Shown here: positions 6,080-13,544 of the stretch, piece after piece
Position numbering within the stretch: the first letter of the stretch is position 1
Layout of the letters: each line of letters begins with the position of its first letter
From: an uncultured Synergistaceae bacterium
GTDB lineage: Bacteria > Synergistota > Synergistia > Synergistales > Dethiosulfovibrionaceae
Direction: 5' to 3'
Assembly (NCBI GenBank): GCA_902489135.1
Contig: CABTYW010000035.1
Location: forward strand, 1-20,277
Length of the DNA stretch: 20,277 nucleotides
Notes under the pieces: generated by a model
What the model saw: the letters and a program-made list of their open reading frames with translations, nothing else
The model's database searches: none
Told to the model about the DNA's origin: nothing
Translations under genes and position numbers: made by a program

Positions 6080-6337
6080 TTACTCGTAGTGAGTGCGACA
6101 GGATATGACGACAATGCGGTGGTTATCGATGCCATAAACCAGGCGGTGTTCTCCATCGATGCGACGGCTCCAGTATCCCTGAAGTTTGTATTTCAGCGGT
6201 TCCGGTTGGCCGAGCCCTTCGTAAGGGCTGTGGTCGATGTCTTTCAGCAGCAGGTTGATGCGTTTGAGCGTTTTGCGGTCGGCGGCCTGCCAGTAAAGGT
6301 AGTCCGCCCACGCTTCTTCGGTCCAGATCTTGAGCAT
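6080..6337 (-). CDS. yoeB: YoeB/Txe-family mRNA interferase toxin
   Basis: The 85-residue protein matches YoeB over its whole length (PEPLKYKLQGYWSRRID, EHRLVY, CRTHYE at the end). The catalytic residues known from E. coli YoeB, E46, R65, H83 and Y84, fall at exactly the same numbers. YoeB binds the ribosome A site and cleaves mRNA during translation. ATG at 6337 is preferred, two bases after the antitoxin stop; a TTG at 6343 overlapping that stop is possible. No strong ribosome binding site is present, so translation is likely coupled to the antitoxin. The gene appears intact. Its partner is RelB/DinJ-like and not the Phd/YefM type found with E. coli YoeB. Confidence 0.93.
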   Translation of the reverse strand: MLKIWTEEAWADYLYWQAADRKTLKRINLLLKDIDHSPYEGLGQPEPLKYKLQGYWSRRIDGEHRLVYGIDNHRIVVISCRTHYE

Positions 6338-6339
6338 GA

Positions 6340-6597
6340 TCAATCGGCTTCGATCAGCTCATGGGGCGTAAGCTGCCCTGCATCGGCCTGGGCGATGCTG
6401 CGACGCAGATGAGCCATGTTGGCCGGAGCGTAGAACGGGTCTCGTTCGATGTCGAAGGGGATGCGATTCTCCCTGAGCATGGCTTTGAAAAATAAGTTGA
6501 CGGCGGTGGATGGGTTCATACCGACTTCGGAGCAAAAGGCTTCGACTTCTTTCTTGGTGTTTTCTTCGACGCGAATGGACATGGTGGCCAGTGCCAT
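6340..6597 (-). CDS. relB: RelB/DinJ-family antitoxin
   Basis: The 85-residue product starts MALATMSIRVEENTKKEVEA and continues FCSEVGMNPSTAVNLFFKAM, the ribbon-helix-helix signature of RelB/DinJ antitoxins. The acidic C-terminal part (RDPFYAPANMAHLRRSI...) would wrap the toxin. ATG 6597 is chosen because AAGGAG (6607-6612) is 9 bases upstream; the longer GTG start at 6606 would leave no spacing. It precedes yoeB by two bases. The complex is expected to repress its own promoter, and an operator-like palindrome overlaps the -35 box. Confidence 0.93.
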   Translation of the reverse strand: MALATMSIRVEENTKKEVEAFCSEVGMNPSTAVNLFFKAMLRENRIPFDIERDPFYAPANMAHLRRSIAQADAGQLTPHELIEAD

Positions 6598-6620
6598 AAA
6601 AATCACTCCTTTTTAGGGGT

Positions 6621-6676
6621 ATTATAGCTTATTTTAAATACATTGCAATGCTAAATAATACTATGTATTTTAAAAT
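6621..6676 (-). promoter_or_regulatory. relB-yoeB promoter with palindromic operator candidates
   Basis: On the - strand TTGCAA (6643-6648) and TATAAT (6621-6626) are 16 bases apart. The perfect palindrome CATTGCAATG (6641-6650) covers the -35 box. A wider inverted repeat, ATTTTAAATACAT (6631-6643) against ATGTATTTTAAAAT (6663-6676), differs by one inserted T. These are plausible antitoxin binding sites; binding is inferred. Confidence 0.65.
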
Positions 6677-6689
6677 GAGGTAATTTGCC

Positions 6690-6774
6690 GTGGCGGAAAA
6701 TAAAAAGATAACGGCAAAATAGCGGCGGTTTATCGATGCCTACGACGACAACGCTACGGCGGCGGCACTGGCGG
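6690..6774 (+). pseudogene. Second terminase small subunit stub with in-frame stop
   Basis: GTG at 6690, nine bases after GAGG, reads AENKKITAK, a TAG at 6720-6722, then RRFIDAYDDNATAAALA. Replacing TAG by a Gln codon gives ITAKQRRFIDAYDDNATAAALA, the usual start of terminase small subunits. Similarity ends near 6774 and bases 6775-6966 hold no gene I can support. The stub is divergent from relB-yoeB in the same way that the first stub is divergent from dinJ-yafQ. Confidence 0.6.
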
Positions 6775-6966
6775 TACGCTTTCGGGGCCGCTGGGGCTGG
6801 CGGTGGCGGGCGCGCCCATGGGCGGCGCGGGCACGATGATCGCTCGTTGCGGATTTTCCACACCGGTCGTCGAAGCTCCCAAGTTCGAAACGGCATCGGG
6901 CGCTTCCGTTCCCGTTCCGTCGGGGAGGTCTCGCCCCTTGCGGCAGGGTGGCGGCAAAGGTGCGGC

Positions 6967-7019
6967 AAAAAAGCGCCGAAGCCGTCGTGAAACTCCTTCA
7001 CGGACAGCTTCGGCGCTTT
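6967..7019 (-). terminator. Terminator downstream of tRNA-Lys
   Basis: AAAGCGCCGAAGC (6970-6982) pairs with GCTTCGGCGCTTT (7007-7019); an inner GTGAA/TTCAC pair extends the structure. On the - strand the stem is followed by a run of six T, placing it about 14 bases after the tRNA-Lys 3' end. The + strand also has TTTGATTTTT after the stem, so it may act both ways. Confidence 0.85.
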
Positions 7020-7032
7020 GATTTTTCATAAA

Positions 7033-7108
7033 TGGTGGATCGTACAGGACTTGAACCTGTAACCCTCTGATTAAGAGTCAGATGCTCTGCCGATTGAGCT
7101 AACGATCC
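7033..7108 (-). tRNA. tRNA-Lys (anticodon CTT)
   Basis: The - strand gives a complete 76-base cloverleaf: acceptor GGATCGT with ACGATCC, D-arm with TAGCTCAATCGGCAGAGCA, anticodon loop CTCTTAA with CTT at 7075-7073, T-arm with GGTTCAAGTCC-type loop, discriminator A and an encoded CCA (7035-7033). It has its own promoter upstream and terminator downstream, so it appears to be a single-gene unit. Confidence 0.97.
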
Positions 7109-7124
7109 CTCTCGAACGTGACGA

Positions 7125-7153
7125 ATTATAACACCTGACGGCGGTGGGCGCAA
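7125..7153 (-). promoter_or_regulatory. tRNA-Lys promoter
   Basis: On the - strand a perfect TATAAT (7125-7130) lies 17 bases after TTGCGC (7148-7153), and the tRNA begins 16 bases further on. Spacing and position are as expected for a sigma-70-type tRNA promoter. Confidence 0.75.
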
Positions 7154-7392
7154 GGAAATTTTCTCAAGAATGTCCGAAGATTGTAAAAGATAAAATATTC
7201 AGCAAATTTACATTGGCCGCCAAGTCGCCAATGGCCCCGTTTTTGTGAAAATTTTGGTCGGAGCTGTCGCTGTGCGCACTGCCTTCAGCGCAAAGCGTTT
7301 TTTGTAAGCGGCGCACCTTGTCCCGGGAGCAAATTTCGGGAGCGGAGCGGCGAAACAACGGGGAGGTCTGTGTACACTTCGTTCTTCGGCCC

Positions 7393-7512
7393 TTTCTCTT
7401 TCGCCGCCCTTGAGCGACGCAAGGGGCAAAGCCTCGCGTGCGGTGTTTTCGCAAAGCGCCGACGTGCTGTACATCTGCTCAAAGTGCAAAGCCCCACGTT
7501 CGGTATTTTCGC
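7393..7512. repeat. Intergenic 120-bp direct repeat, copy A
   Basis: The segment from TTTCTCTTTCGCC to TATTTTCGCC recurs 311 bases later. The inner ~70 bases, including GCGGTGTTTTCGCAAAGCGC and GTGCTGTACATCTGCTCAAA, are almost identical between copies, while the flanks differ more. Nothing coding is conserved between the two. Confidence 0.8.
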
Positions 7513-7703
7513 CATGAGGGCGGCTCACGCCCATGGATATTTTCAAAGCGGCGCCGCCTGTTCAAGGTGGCAGTTTCCGGTGACTGTTCGGGCGGAAAAA
7601 GTTTTTCGCGCGTCGTTGCTCGACACGGCGGATTGTTGCACGCGTTTTTCAGCATCATCTTCGCACGTTTTTCACGACCGATGCGGGCGGGGTTCAGCGC
7701 TTC

Positions 7704-7824
7704 TTTCTCTTTCGCCCCCTTGCGTGGAGCAAGGACGGTAAGTCCCGCATGCGGTGTTTTCGCAAAGCGCCGATGTGCTGTACATCTGCTCAAAGTACAA
7801 AGCCCCACGTGTCGCGTTTTCGCC
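7704..7824. repeat. Intergenic 120-bp direct repeat, copy B
   Basis: This is the second copy of the element at 7393-7512, with substitutions such as GACGTG to GATGTG in the core and small indels near its start. The presence of two diverged copies suggests a dispersed intergenic element of this genome; that needs other genome sequence to confirm. Confidence 0.8.
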
Positions 7825-8194
7825 TTGAGGCCCGTTTGCCCCGGACGTGCCGAAGGGCGCCCGCGCGCAAGCGATTTCCCCGTCGAAATGGATGGCCCCT
7901 TTGAGAAGGCGCCGCATGGCGTTTCCCGTTGGGTCAATTTACGTCATATTAAATTATAAAGAATATAATTCTGTAAAACATCTTATGTGTTTTATGTCTG
8001 GACATTTGGCGTGGCGCCTTTAAAATTTAAAATGATTTCTCCGTAAAATTTCGGCCGGTGTGGGCCGCACCGTTGCGGCGCGAAAAAAGTGCCCGTGGTG
8101 CGGCAAAGACGGTGCCGCTTGCCTCCCGGCGCCGGTAATTTTCCGGTGAAAAATTTCTCTGATGCGCGGCCGAGGGGCCAAGGAGGAGGCGTCC

Positions 8195-8896
8195 GTGAAG
8201 AATTCCGCCAAGGTGATTTTTTTCTGTGCGCTGGGACTGGCCGTCTTCCTGCTGAACCGTTGTTACGGCTGGTCGGAGTATTGGGGAAACGTGGATAATT
8301 TTCTCTTCATCAGGACCATGGCTCGGCGCAACCTGCCCGCGGCCGTCGGCCTCTACGTTGCCGTAACGGTGGTGGGGAGCGTGGTCCTGGCGCTGCCGGG
8401 CGTGACCTTCGCCGTTTTTGCGGGAATTCTCTTCGGCCCGCTGCTGGGGACGCTGTGCTGCACGGTGGCCGCCACCGCGGGTGCCGCCGCGGCCTTTTTG
8501 CTGGGACGCTATTTTCTGCGCGATGCCGTGCGCCCCAAAGTCATGAAGAACCCCCGGCTTAAACGGCTGCTTTTCGACGAAACGGGCAAAAATCAGATGC
8601 TGCTTCTCATGATCACCCGACTGGTGCCGCTGTTTCCCTACAACCTTCAGAATTTCGCCTACGGCATTACCGACATGAAGTTTTTTCCCTACACCGCCGG
8701 TTCGTTCGTATTCATGTCGCTGGGGACGGCCATGTACACCTTCGGCGCCGCCGGCCTCTTTGACGGCCGAAGGCGTGCGTTCTATCTGACCGTTGCGGGA
8801 GCTTTGGCCGCGGCGCTGACGATTTTGGGAGTGTATTTGAAAAAGCGTTTTCTGTCCGCCCGCGGCGCCGCACAAGGCGGGGAGGCCCGCTCGTGA
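8195..8896 (+). CDS. TVP38/TMEM64-family (DedA-like) membrane protein
   Basis: The 233-residue product has an N-terminal helix, a pair of strongly hydrophobic segments with the family's LPG..F...AG.LFGP..GTL pattern (residues ~65-95), a G-rich segment with AAAFLLGRYFLRD, and the diagnostic ITRLVPLFPYNLQNFAYG. TVP38/TMEM64 proteins are inner-membrane proteins related to DedA, proposed to act in lipid or small-molecule handling. GTG 8195 is chosen because AGGAGGAGG (8181-8189) is immediately upstream; a longer ATG start at 8162 has no such site. It opens a tightly packed operon and its stop overlaps the next start as GTGA. Confidence 0.88.
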   Translation: MKNSAKVIFFCALGLAVFLLNRCYGWSEYWGNVDNFLFIRTMARRNLPAAVGLYVAVTVVGSVVLALPGVTFAVFAGILFGPLLGTLCCTVAATAGAAAAFLLGRYFLRDAVRPKVMKNPRLKRLLFDETGKNQMLLLMITRLVPLFPYNLQNFAYGITDMKFFPYTAGSFVFMSLGTAMYTFGAAGLFDGRRRAFYLTVAGALAAALTILGVYLKKRFLSARGAAQGGEARS

Positions 8897-9900
8897 CCTG
8901 CCCGGCCGAGGCGGCGGCGAACTGCACGCACTGCGGGCTGTGCCGTCGCAGCTGCGTTTTTCTCCAAAAGTACGGCATCGTCATTGGCGACGTCCATCGC
9001 CTCGAGAAGCTGGCGTGGCACTGTTTCCTGTGCGGACGGTGCACTGAGGTGTGCCCCCGGGGCATCGACGGCCGCGGGGTCGTGCTCGACCTGCGCCGCC
9101 GTCGAGTTCGCGCCGCCGACGGTCGGCTGCCCGAAAGGGGCTATGGCCTTCTGATGTGGGAGAAGGGGGACTACAAGTTCAGAAATTACCGCAACGCCCG
9201 GGGATTTTCGGCGCTGTTTCCCGGCTGCAGTTTCCCGTCCTTTTATCCCCAAACGGCCCGTCGCCTTGCAGCGCTGCTGCGTGAAAAGGCCGACATGGGC
9301 GTCGTTTTCGACTGCTGCGGCAAGCCCGTTGCCGAGTTGGGGCTTGAGGCGCGGGAGGCGCGGCTCATCGACGGTCTCAACGCACGGTTGAACGCCTGCG
9401 GCATCACCGAGATCGCGACGGTCTGTCCCAACTGTTATTATTTTTTAAAAGGCCGCCTCGACGCTTCCGTGGTCAGCGTCTACGATAAGCTGAGACCTCT
9501 GCTTCCGGACACAAAAATTTCCGACGCCCTTCGCCTCTTCATTCCCTGCCCCGACCGAACCAGCCTCGAATTTTTCAAAAGCTTCAGGCCCTTTCTCTCA
9601 AAGCCGCCCCGACTGTTGTCCGAACACCAGTGCTGCGGCCTCGGAGGCGGGGCCGCAGTCAGGGAGCCGGAACTGGCGCGGCAGATGCCTCACCTGGCCG
9701 ACCACGACGCGCCGCTTTTCACCTACTGTGCCTCATGCGGCGGCAGCCTGGCGCGCAAGGGCTTTGTGAACGGTCACGTTCTTTCGGAACTTTTAGGTTG
9801 CCGGGAAAAACCCGATGGAGCTCATTCGCTGCTCAATCGGATAAAAACAAAATTTTGGAGAGCTGAAACCCATGAAAAAAAACGGACAAAATCGGAATAA
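8893..9900 (+). CDS. 4Fe-4S / CCG-domain oxidoreductase-like protein (HdrD/GlpC type)
   Basis: The 335-residue protein has two N-terminal 4Fe-4S motifs, C11-x2-C14-x2-C17-x3-C21 and C44-x2-C47-x2-C50-x3-C54, followed by two CCG-type halves: DCCGKPV (C141-C142) with CPNC, and QCCGLGGG with YCASCGG. This is the layout of heterodisulfide-reductase subunit D, GlpC and related electron carriers. No membrane helix is seen, but it is sandwiched between two TVP38/TMEM64 genes. It starts with GTG overlapping the previous stop and its end overlaps the next gene by 29 bases. The redox partner and substrate cannot be told from sequence. Confidence 0.88.
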   Translation: MTCPAEAAANCTHCGLCRRSCVFLQKYGIVIGDVHRLEKLAWHCFLCGRCTEVCPRGIDGRGVVLDLRRRRVRAADGRLPERGYGLLMWEKGDYKFRNYRNARGFSALFPGCSFPSFYPQTARRLAALLREKADMGVVFDCCGKPVAELGLEAREARLIDGLNARLNACGITEIATVCPNCYYFLKGRLDASVVSVYDKLRPLLPDTKISDALRLFIPCPDRTSLEFFKSFRPFLSKPPRLLSEHQCCGLGGGAAVREPELARQMPHLADHDAPLFTYCASCGGSLARKGFVNGHVLSELLGCREKPDGAHSLLNRIKTKFWRAETHEKKRTKSE

Positions 9901-10645
9901 CGGCGAAAGGGCTTCCGCGGCCGCCAAAAAACCCCGCCGATGGAGAGGGAAGGCGGCCATTCTGGCGCTTTTCGCGGCGGCATTGGCGGCCTACGCCCTG
10001 GTGCCCGCCGTCACGTCTGCGGTTCACCGAACGGCGGCGGCCTTTGCCGGCGGCGACTTCACGGCCATGCGCGACTTCGTGGCTTCCTACGGCGCCTGGG
10101 CGGCTGCCGTTTCCTTCCTCCTCATGATCTTTCAATCCGTGGCGGCGCCGCTGCCCGCCTTTGTGCTGACCCTGGCCAACGCCAACCTTTTCGGCTGGTG
10201 GAAAGGCGCCGTTTTGTCCTGGTCAAGCGCCATGGCCGGCGCGGCTGTCTGCTTTTACATTTCGCGGATTTTGGGGCGCGACGTTGCGGTGCGTTTCGTC
10301 AGCAAAGCCGGACTGGAGCAGATCGACCGTTTCTTTGAGCGCTACGGGAAAAACGCCGTTCTCATCTGCCGCCTTTTGCCCTTCGTGTCCTTCGATCTCG
10401 TGAGCTACGCGGCGGGCCTGACTCCCATGTCCTTCTCCGGTTTTTTCGTTGCCACGGGCATCGGCCAGCTGCCCGCCACCATCGTCTACTCCTATGTGGG
10501 CGGCATGCTCACCGGCGGCGCGCGGTATCTCATGACCGGCCTTCTGATCCTCTTCGCTCTGGCGGCACTGGCGGCCATGCTTCGCCGCATGTACGCCGAG
10601 CGCCGAAAGGGCGAAGCCGCGCCGGAACCGGAAAAAGAAGCATGA
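9872..10645 (+). CDS. Second TVP38/TMEM64-family membrane protein
   Basis: The 257-residue protein has a basic N-terminus (KKPRRWRGK), a first membrane helix, then the family core: PAFVLTLANANLFGWWKGAV, AGAAVCFYISRILGRDVA, and CRLLPFVSFDLVSYAAGLT, and two C-terminal hydrophobic segments. It is only distantly similar to the TVP38 protein two genes upstream, so it is not a recent duplicate. GGAG at 9857-9860 lies 11 bases before the ATG. It overlaps its upstream neighbour by 29 bases and shares ATGA with the next gene, indicating coupled translation. Confidence 0.88.
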   Translation: MKKNGQNRNNGERASAAAKKPRRWRGKAAILALFAAALAAYALVPAVTSAVHRTAAAFAGGDFTAMRDFVASYGAWAAAVSFLLMIFQSVAAPLPAFVLTLANANLFGWWKGAVLSWSSAMAGAAVCFYISRILGRDVAVRFVSKAGLEQIDRFFERYGKNAVLICRLLPFVSFDLVSYAAGLTPMSFSGFFVATGIGQLPATIVYSYVGGMLTGGARYLMTGLLILFALAALAAMLRRMYAERRKGEAAPEPEKEA

Positions 10646-11976
10646 GCCGCCGCGCACTGCTGCTTTTTACCCGCGTTCCCGAGCCGGGAAAGACCAAGAC
10701 GCGCCTCATGCCGCGTCTGACGGCGGAGCAGTGCGCGGAGCTTCACCGCTGTTTCCTCAGCGACGTGGCCGCCCAGTGCCGAAAGTGTTCCGCCGATCTG
10801 TTGGTCTGCTTTACGCCCCCGGACCGCAAAGACCTTTTGGTCGACCTGCTGGGCCGCGACCTCACCTTTTTTCCTCAGGAGGGCGAAAGTCTGGGCGAAG
10901 GGATGGAGCGGGCCATGAACAGAGCCCTCGCCATGGGGTACTCATCCTGTCTGCTCTTCGGATCCGACATTCCCGAACTGACCTGCGGCCTCTTTGGGCG
11001 CGCCTTCAAGGCTCTGCAGAACTGCGACGCCGTTTTCGCTCCGACCGCCGACGGCGGCTACTGTCTTGCGGGCCTGAAAAAGCCCTGCCACGCCGCCTTC
11101 TCTTTGAAGAACTACGGCCATTCGGGCGTGCTGGAACAGACCCTTTCGGCCGTCAGGGAGGCGGGCTGCACCGTCCGATGCCTTCATACCCTTCAGGACA
11201 TGGACACTCCCGACGACCTCGAGGACTTCCGCCGCCGCATGAGGAGCGACCGTCACCTTCGCCGTTCCGCCACGGGGCGTTTTCTCGCGCGACACACCTC
11301 GGTGTCGATCATCGTGCCGCTGTACAACGAAGCCGGCACCGTCGGGACCCTTCAAGATCAGCTGGAACCGCTGCTTTCGCTTTGCGAAATCATTCTCGTT
11401 GACGGCGGCAGCACCGACGGAACCCTCGGGAAAATCCGTCCCGCTTTCAGGCTCATCCATGCGCCCAAGGGGCGCGCCCTCCAGATGAACGCCGGCGCGC
11501 GCGCAAGCAACGGCGAAGTCCTGTTTTTCCTCCACAGCGACAGCCGCTTGCCTTCCCGGCCGCTGGAACGCATCGGAAAAGTCATGGCGTCACATCGCGC
11601 CGGCTGCTTCGGCGTGACCTTTCAATCGCCCGGCTTTTTTCTTCGACTTTGCAGCGTCGCCTCCAACGTGCGTGCTTTTCTGGGCAAAATCATGTTCGGC
11701 GACCAGGGAATTTTCATCGAGAGAACCCTTTTTTTTGAACTGGGCCTTTATCCGGAAATTCCCATTATGGAAGATTACCGGTTGTCGCTGACCCTCAGGG
11801 AACGGGGCATCGCCCCGGGCATGACCCTTGCCCCCATCTCCACGTCGGCGCGCCGTTTTCCCGAAAAACCGTTGGGCATTCTGCGGCTGCTGTGGAAGAT
11901 GAACCGCCTGAGAAAACAGTATCGCGACGGTGTGCCGCCCGAGGAAATTGCGCGGCAGTACCGCGACGTCCGATAG
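10642..11976 (+). CDS. Fused DUF2064 transferase + family 2 glycosyltransferase
   Basis: Residues 1-200 match the DUF2064 GT-A fold ('rSAM/selenodomain-associated transferase 1'): FTRVPEPGKTKTRL, FGSDIPEL, DGGYCLAGL and DMDTPDDL. Residues ~215-444 match the 'transferase 2' group of GT2 enzymes: SIIVPLYNEAGTV, LVDGGSTDGT, FLHSDSRLP as the metal-binding region, FGDQGIF and MEDYRLSLTLRERG. These two are usually separate adjacent genes; here they are one 444-residue chain. Expected role is transfer of a sugar to a small acceptor in the cytoplasm; related genes occur in arsenosugar-type clusters, but no arsenic gene is seen here. It overlaps the preceding TVP38 gene and is followed by a kinase-like gene after 10 bases. 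Confidence 0.88.
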   Translation: MSRRALLLFTRVPEPGKTKTRLMPRLTAEQCAELHRCFLSDVAAQCRKCSADLLVCFTPPDRKDLLVDLLGRDLTFFPQEGESLGEGMERAMNRALAMGYSSCLLFGSDIPELTCGLFGRAFKALQNCDAVFAPTADGGYCLAGLKKPCHAAFSLKNYGHSGVLEQTLSAVREAGCTVRCLHTLQDMDTPDDLEDFRRRMRSDRHLRRSATGRFLARHTSVSIIVPLYNEAGTVGTLQDQLEPLLSLCEIILVDGGSTDGTLGKIRPAFRLIHAPKGRALQMNAGARASNGEVLFFLHSDSRLPSRPLERIGKVMASHRAGCFGVTFQSPGFFLRLCSVASNVRAFLGKIMFGDQGIFIERTLFFELGLYPEIPIMEDYRLSLTLRERGIAPGMTLAPISTSARRFPEKPLGILRLLWKMNRLRKQYRDGVPPEEIARQYRDVR

Positions 11977-11986
11977 AGGAGAAGCC

Positions 11987-12997
11987 ATGGACAACCCGCC
12001 TGAAATCGACCGCTTCGTCAAAAGCGAAAACTACCGCCGCGCCCTGGAACTGCCGCCTCGCCAGACCGAGGAGTATCGCTTTCTGGCACAGGGCGAATAC
12101 AACAAAAACTATCTGTTTCGCCATCCCCTGACGGGCAAAAAACTGGTGCTGCGCCTCAACTTCGGCAGCCAAATGGGCCTGAGCCGCCAAATCGACTACG
12201 AGTACGGCGCCCTCAAGCTTCTGGAGCGTTCCGGCAGGACACCCGCGCCGCGATACGTTGACGGCAGCTTGAAGGACGCTTCCTTCGGCGTTCTGGTCAT
12301 GGACTGGCTTCCCGGCCGACCGCCGGAATACGGAAGCGAGCTGCTGCGCGCCGCTCCCGTCTTGGCCGACATTCACAGCGTTCCCGTTCCTTCCGGCACG
12401 TTCCTGCTGGCGCCGAAAAATCCCATGCGCGCCATCCTCGAAGAATGCGAGACCATGGTGAAAGTCTACATGGATTGGCCCGGAGGCCGGGAGCACGTCA
12501 AGAAAAAACTGCGCCGCCTCCTTGACGCCGGATGGACGCGCGCCGATACAGCGGGCGATTTGCCCTATCGCTGCTGCGTCAACACCGAGCTGAACAACAC
12601 CAACTTTCTCGTCAACGACGGCGGAACCGATTTTCTGGTGGACTGGGAAAAGCCGCTGTACAGCGATCCCGCCCAGGACCTCGGCCATTATCTGGCGCCC
12701 ACCACCACCTTCTGGAAAACCGACGTCATTCTCACCCCCCGCCAAACCGAAAACTTCATCGACGAATATCTGCGCTGCGCCGCCGGGCGGTTCTGCACGT
12801 CCCGCCTGCGGGAGAGAACCCTGGCCTACATTCCCGTCACCTGCCTGCGGGGCGTCACCTGGTGCGCCATGGCGCAGGTGGAGTATCAGCGGCCCGACCG
12901 CCCCATCTTCAATCCATCCACCTTCAAAAAGCTCAGTGACTATCTGGACAGCGCGTTTCTGGCGCGCATCGGCGCCTTATTGGGCGTGGAGCTCTGA
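11987..12997 (+). CDS. Aminoglycoside phosphotransferase (APH)-like kinase
   Basis: The 336-residue protein has the APH/choline-kinase fold features: LAQGEYNKNYLFRH as nucleotide loop, KLVLRLN with the ATP-binding Lys region, VMDWLPGRP hinge, and DWEKP (D219) in the place of the metal-binding Asp. The catalytic loop reads N199-T-E201-L-N-N-T-N206, where most APH enzymes have HxDxxxxN, so His and the catalytic Asp are replaced by Asn and Glu. ATG 11987 follows GAGGAG (11976-11981) by 5 bases; a longer frame has no such site. It probably phosphorylates a small molecule of the same pathway as the upstream glycosyltransferase, or acts as a binding protein if the Asp loss is inactivating. Confidence 0.85.
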   Translation: MDNPPEIDRFVKSENYRRALELPPRQTEEYRFLAQGEYNKNYLFRHPLTGKKLVLRLNFGSQMGLSRQIDYEYGALKLLERSGRTPAPRYVDGSLKDASFGVLVMDWLPGRPPEYGSELLRAAPVLADIHSVPVPSGTFLLAPKNPMRAILEECETMVKVYMDWPGGREHVKKKLRRLLDAGWTRADTAGDLPYRCCVNTELNNTNFLVNDGGTDFLVDWEKPLYSDPAQDLGHYLAPTTTFWKTDVILTPRQTENFIDEYLRCAAGRFCTSRLRERTLAYIPVTCLRGVTWCAMAQVEYQRPDRPIFNPSTFKKLSDYLDSAFLARIGALLGVEL

Positions 12998-13115
12998 GAA
13001 GCCCCGGTGCCGTGCCCCCGCCCGTGGACGTACTTTTTTGCGTAAATTTTGCTCCGCGCCGGTACCGAAACCTAGGGCGCGGCCCCCTATGGTTCAGACG
13101 AAGGAGAAAAACGAA

Positions 13116-13544
13116 ATGAACGAAGAAGACATCAAAAGCCTTTACCGGCAGGGCATCGACTGCTCTCAGGCGGTGGCACAGTGCTTCACCCGGCAGACCG
13201 GCCTTGACAAAAAGACCCTGCGCAAAATGGGCGCCTGCTTCGGCGGCGGAATGCGCCGCGGCGAAACCTGCGGCGCCGTGACGGGAGCCCTCATGGTTCT
13301 GGGGTTGAAATATGGCCATTGCCGGGAGGGCGACCTCCAGGGCAAAAAACTTCTTTACGAAAAAATGGACCTCTTCGAGAAACTGTTCCTTGAAAAATAC
13401 CCCTCCCTGCGCTGCCGCGTACTGCTGGGGCACGACATCGGCACCCCCGAGGGCCTTGAGCGGATCCTCGAGCAGGGCCTGCTCTTCAATTTCTGTCCCG
13501 CCGTGGCCGCCCACGCCATCGGCGTCCTCGAGAAGATCCTGTAG
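13116..13544 (+). CDS. C_GCAxxG_C_C family protein
   Basis: The 142-residue protein carries conserved Cys signatures of this family: GIDCSQAVAQ near the start, GACFGGGMRRGETCGAVTGA (the name-giving motif), GHC, and RCRVLLGHDIG followed by FCPAVAAHA. The family is a probable redox or metal-cluster-binding group of unknown function, common in anaerobes. AAGGAG (13101-13106) lies 9 bases before the ATG. It follows the kinase by a 118-base gap, so it may be a separate transcript or the last gene of the operon. Confidence 0.88.
   Translation: MNEEDIKSLYRQGIDCSQAVAQCFTRQTGLDKKTLRKMGACFGGGMRRGETCGAVTGALMVLGLKYGHCREGDLQGKKLLYEKMDLFEKLFLEKYPSLRCRVLLGHDIGTPEGLERILEQGLLFNFCPAVAAHAIGVLEKIL

Larger units (their letters stand above)
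7154..8194. other. Non-coding stretch of about 1 kb
   Basis: Open frames here change from copy to copy of the internal 120-bp repeat and show no family resemblance, no convincing ribosome binding sites and no steady codon use. The GC-rich part (7200-7920) holds the direct repeat pair; 7930-8040 is AT-rich, with a TATAAT at 7964-7969 on the + strand lacking a good -35, which might feed the operon starting at 8195. Confidence 0.6.

Noticed and set aside
6736..6990. + strand 84-codon frame after the second terminase stub
   Set aside because: Arg/Gly-rich, without ribosome binding site or family match, and it runs into the terminator hairpin.
7370..7959. Overlapping open frames in the GC-rich non-coding stretch
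   Set aside because: Frames differ between the two repeat copies and lack ribosome binding sites and recognisable domains.
8027..8875. - strand frame of 282 codons opposite TVP38
   Set aside because: His/Gln/Arg-rich shadow without family resemblance; the + strand has clear motifs and a good ribosome binding site.
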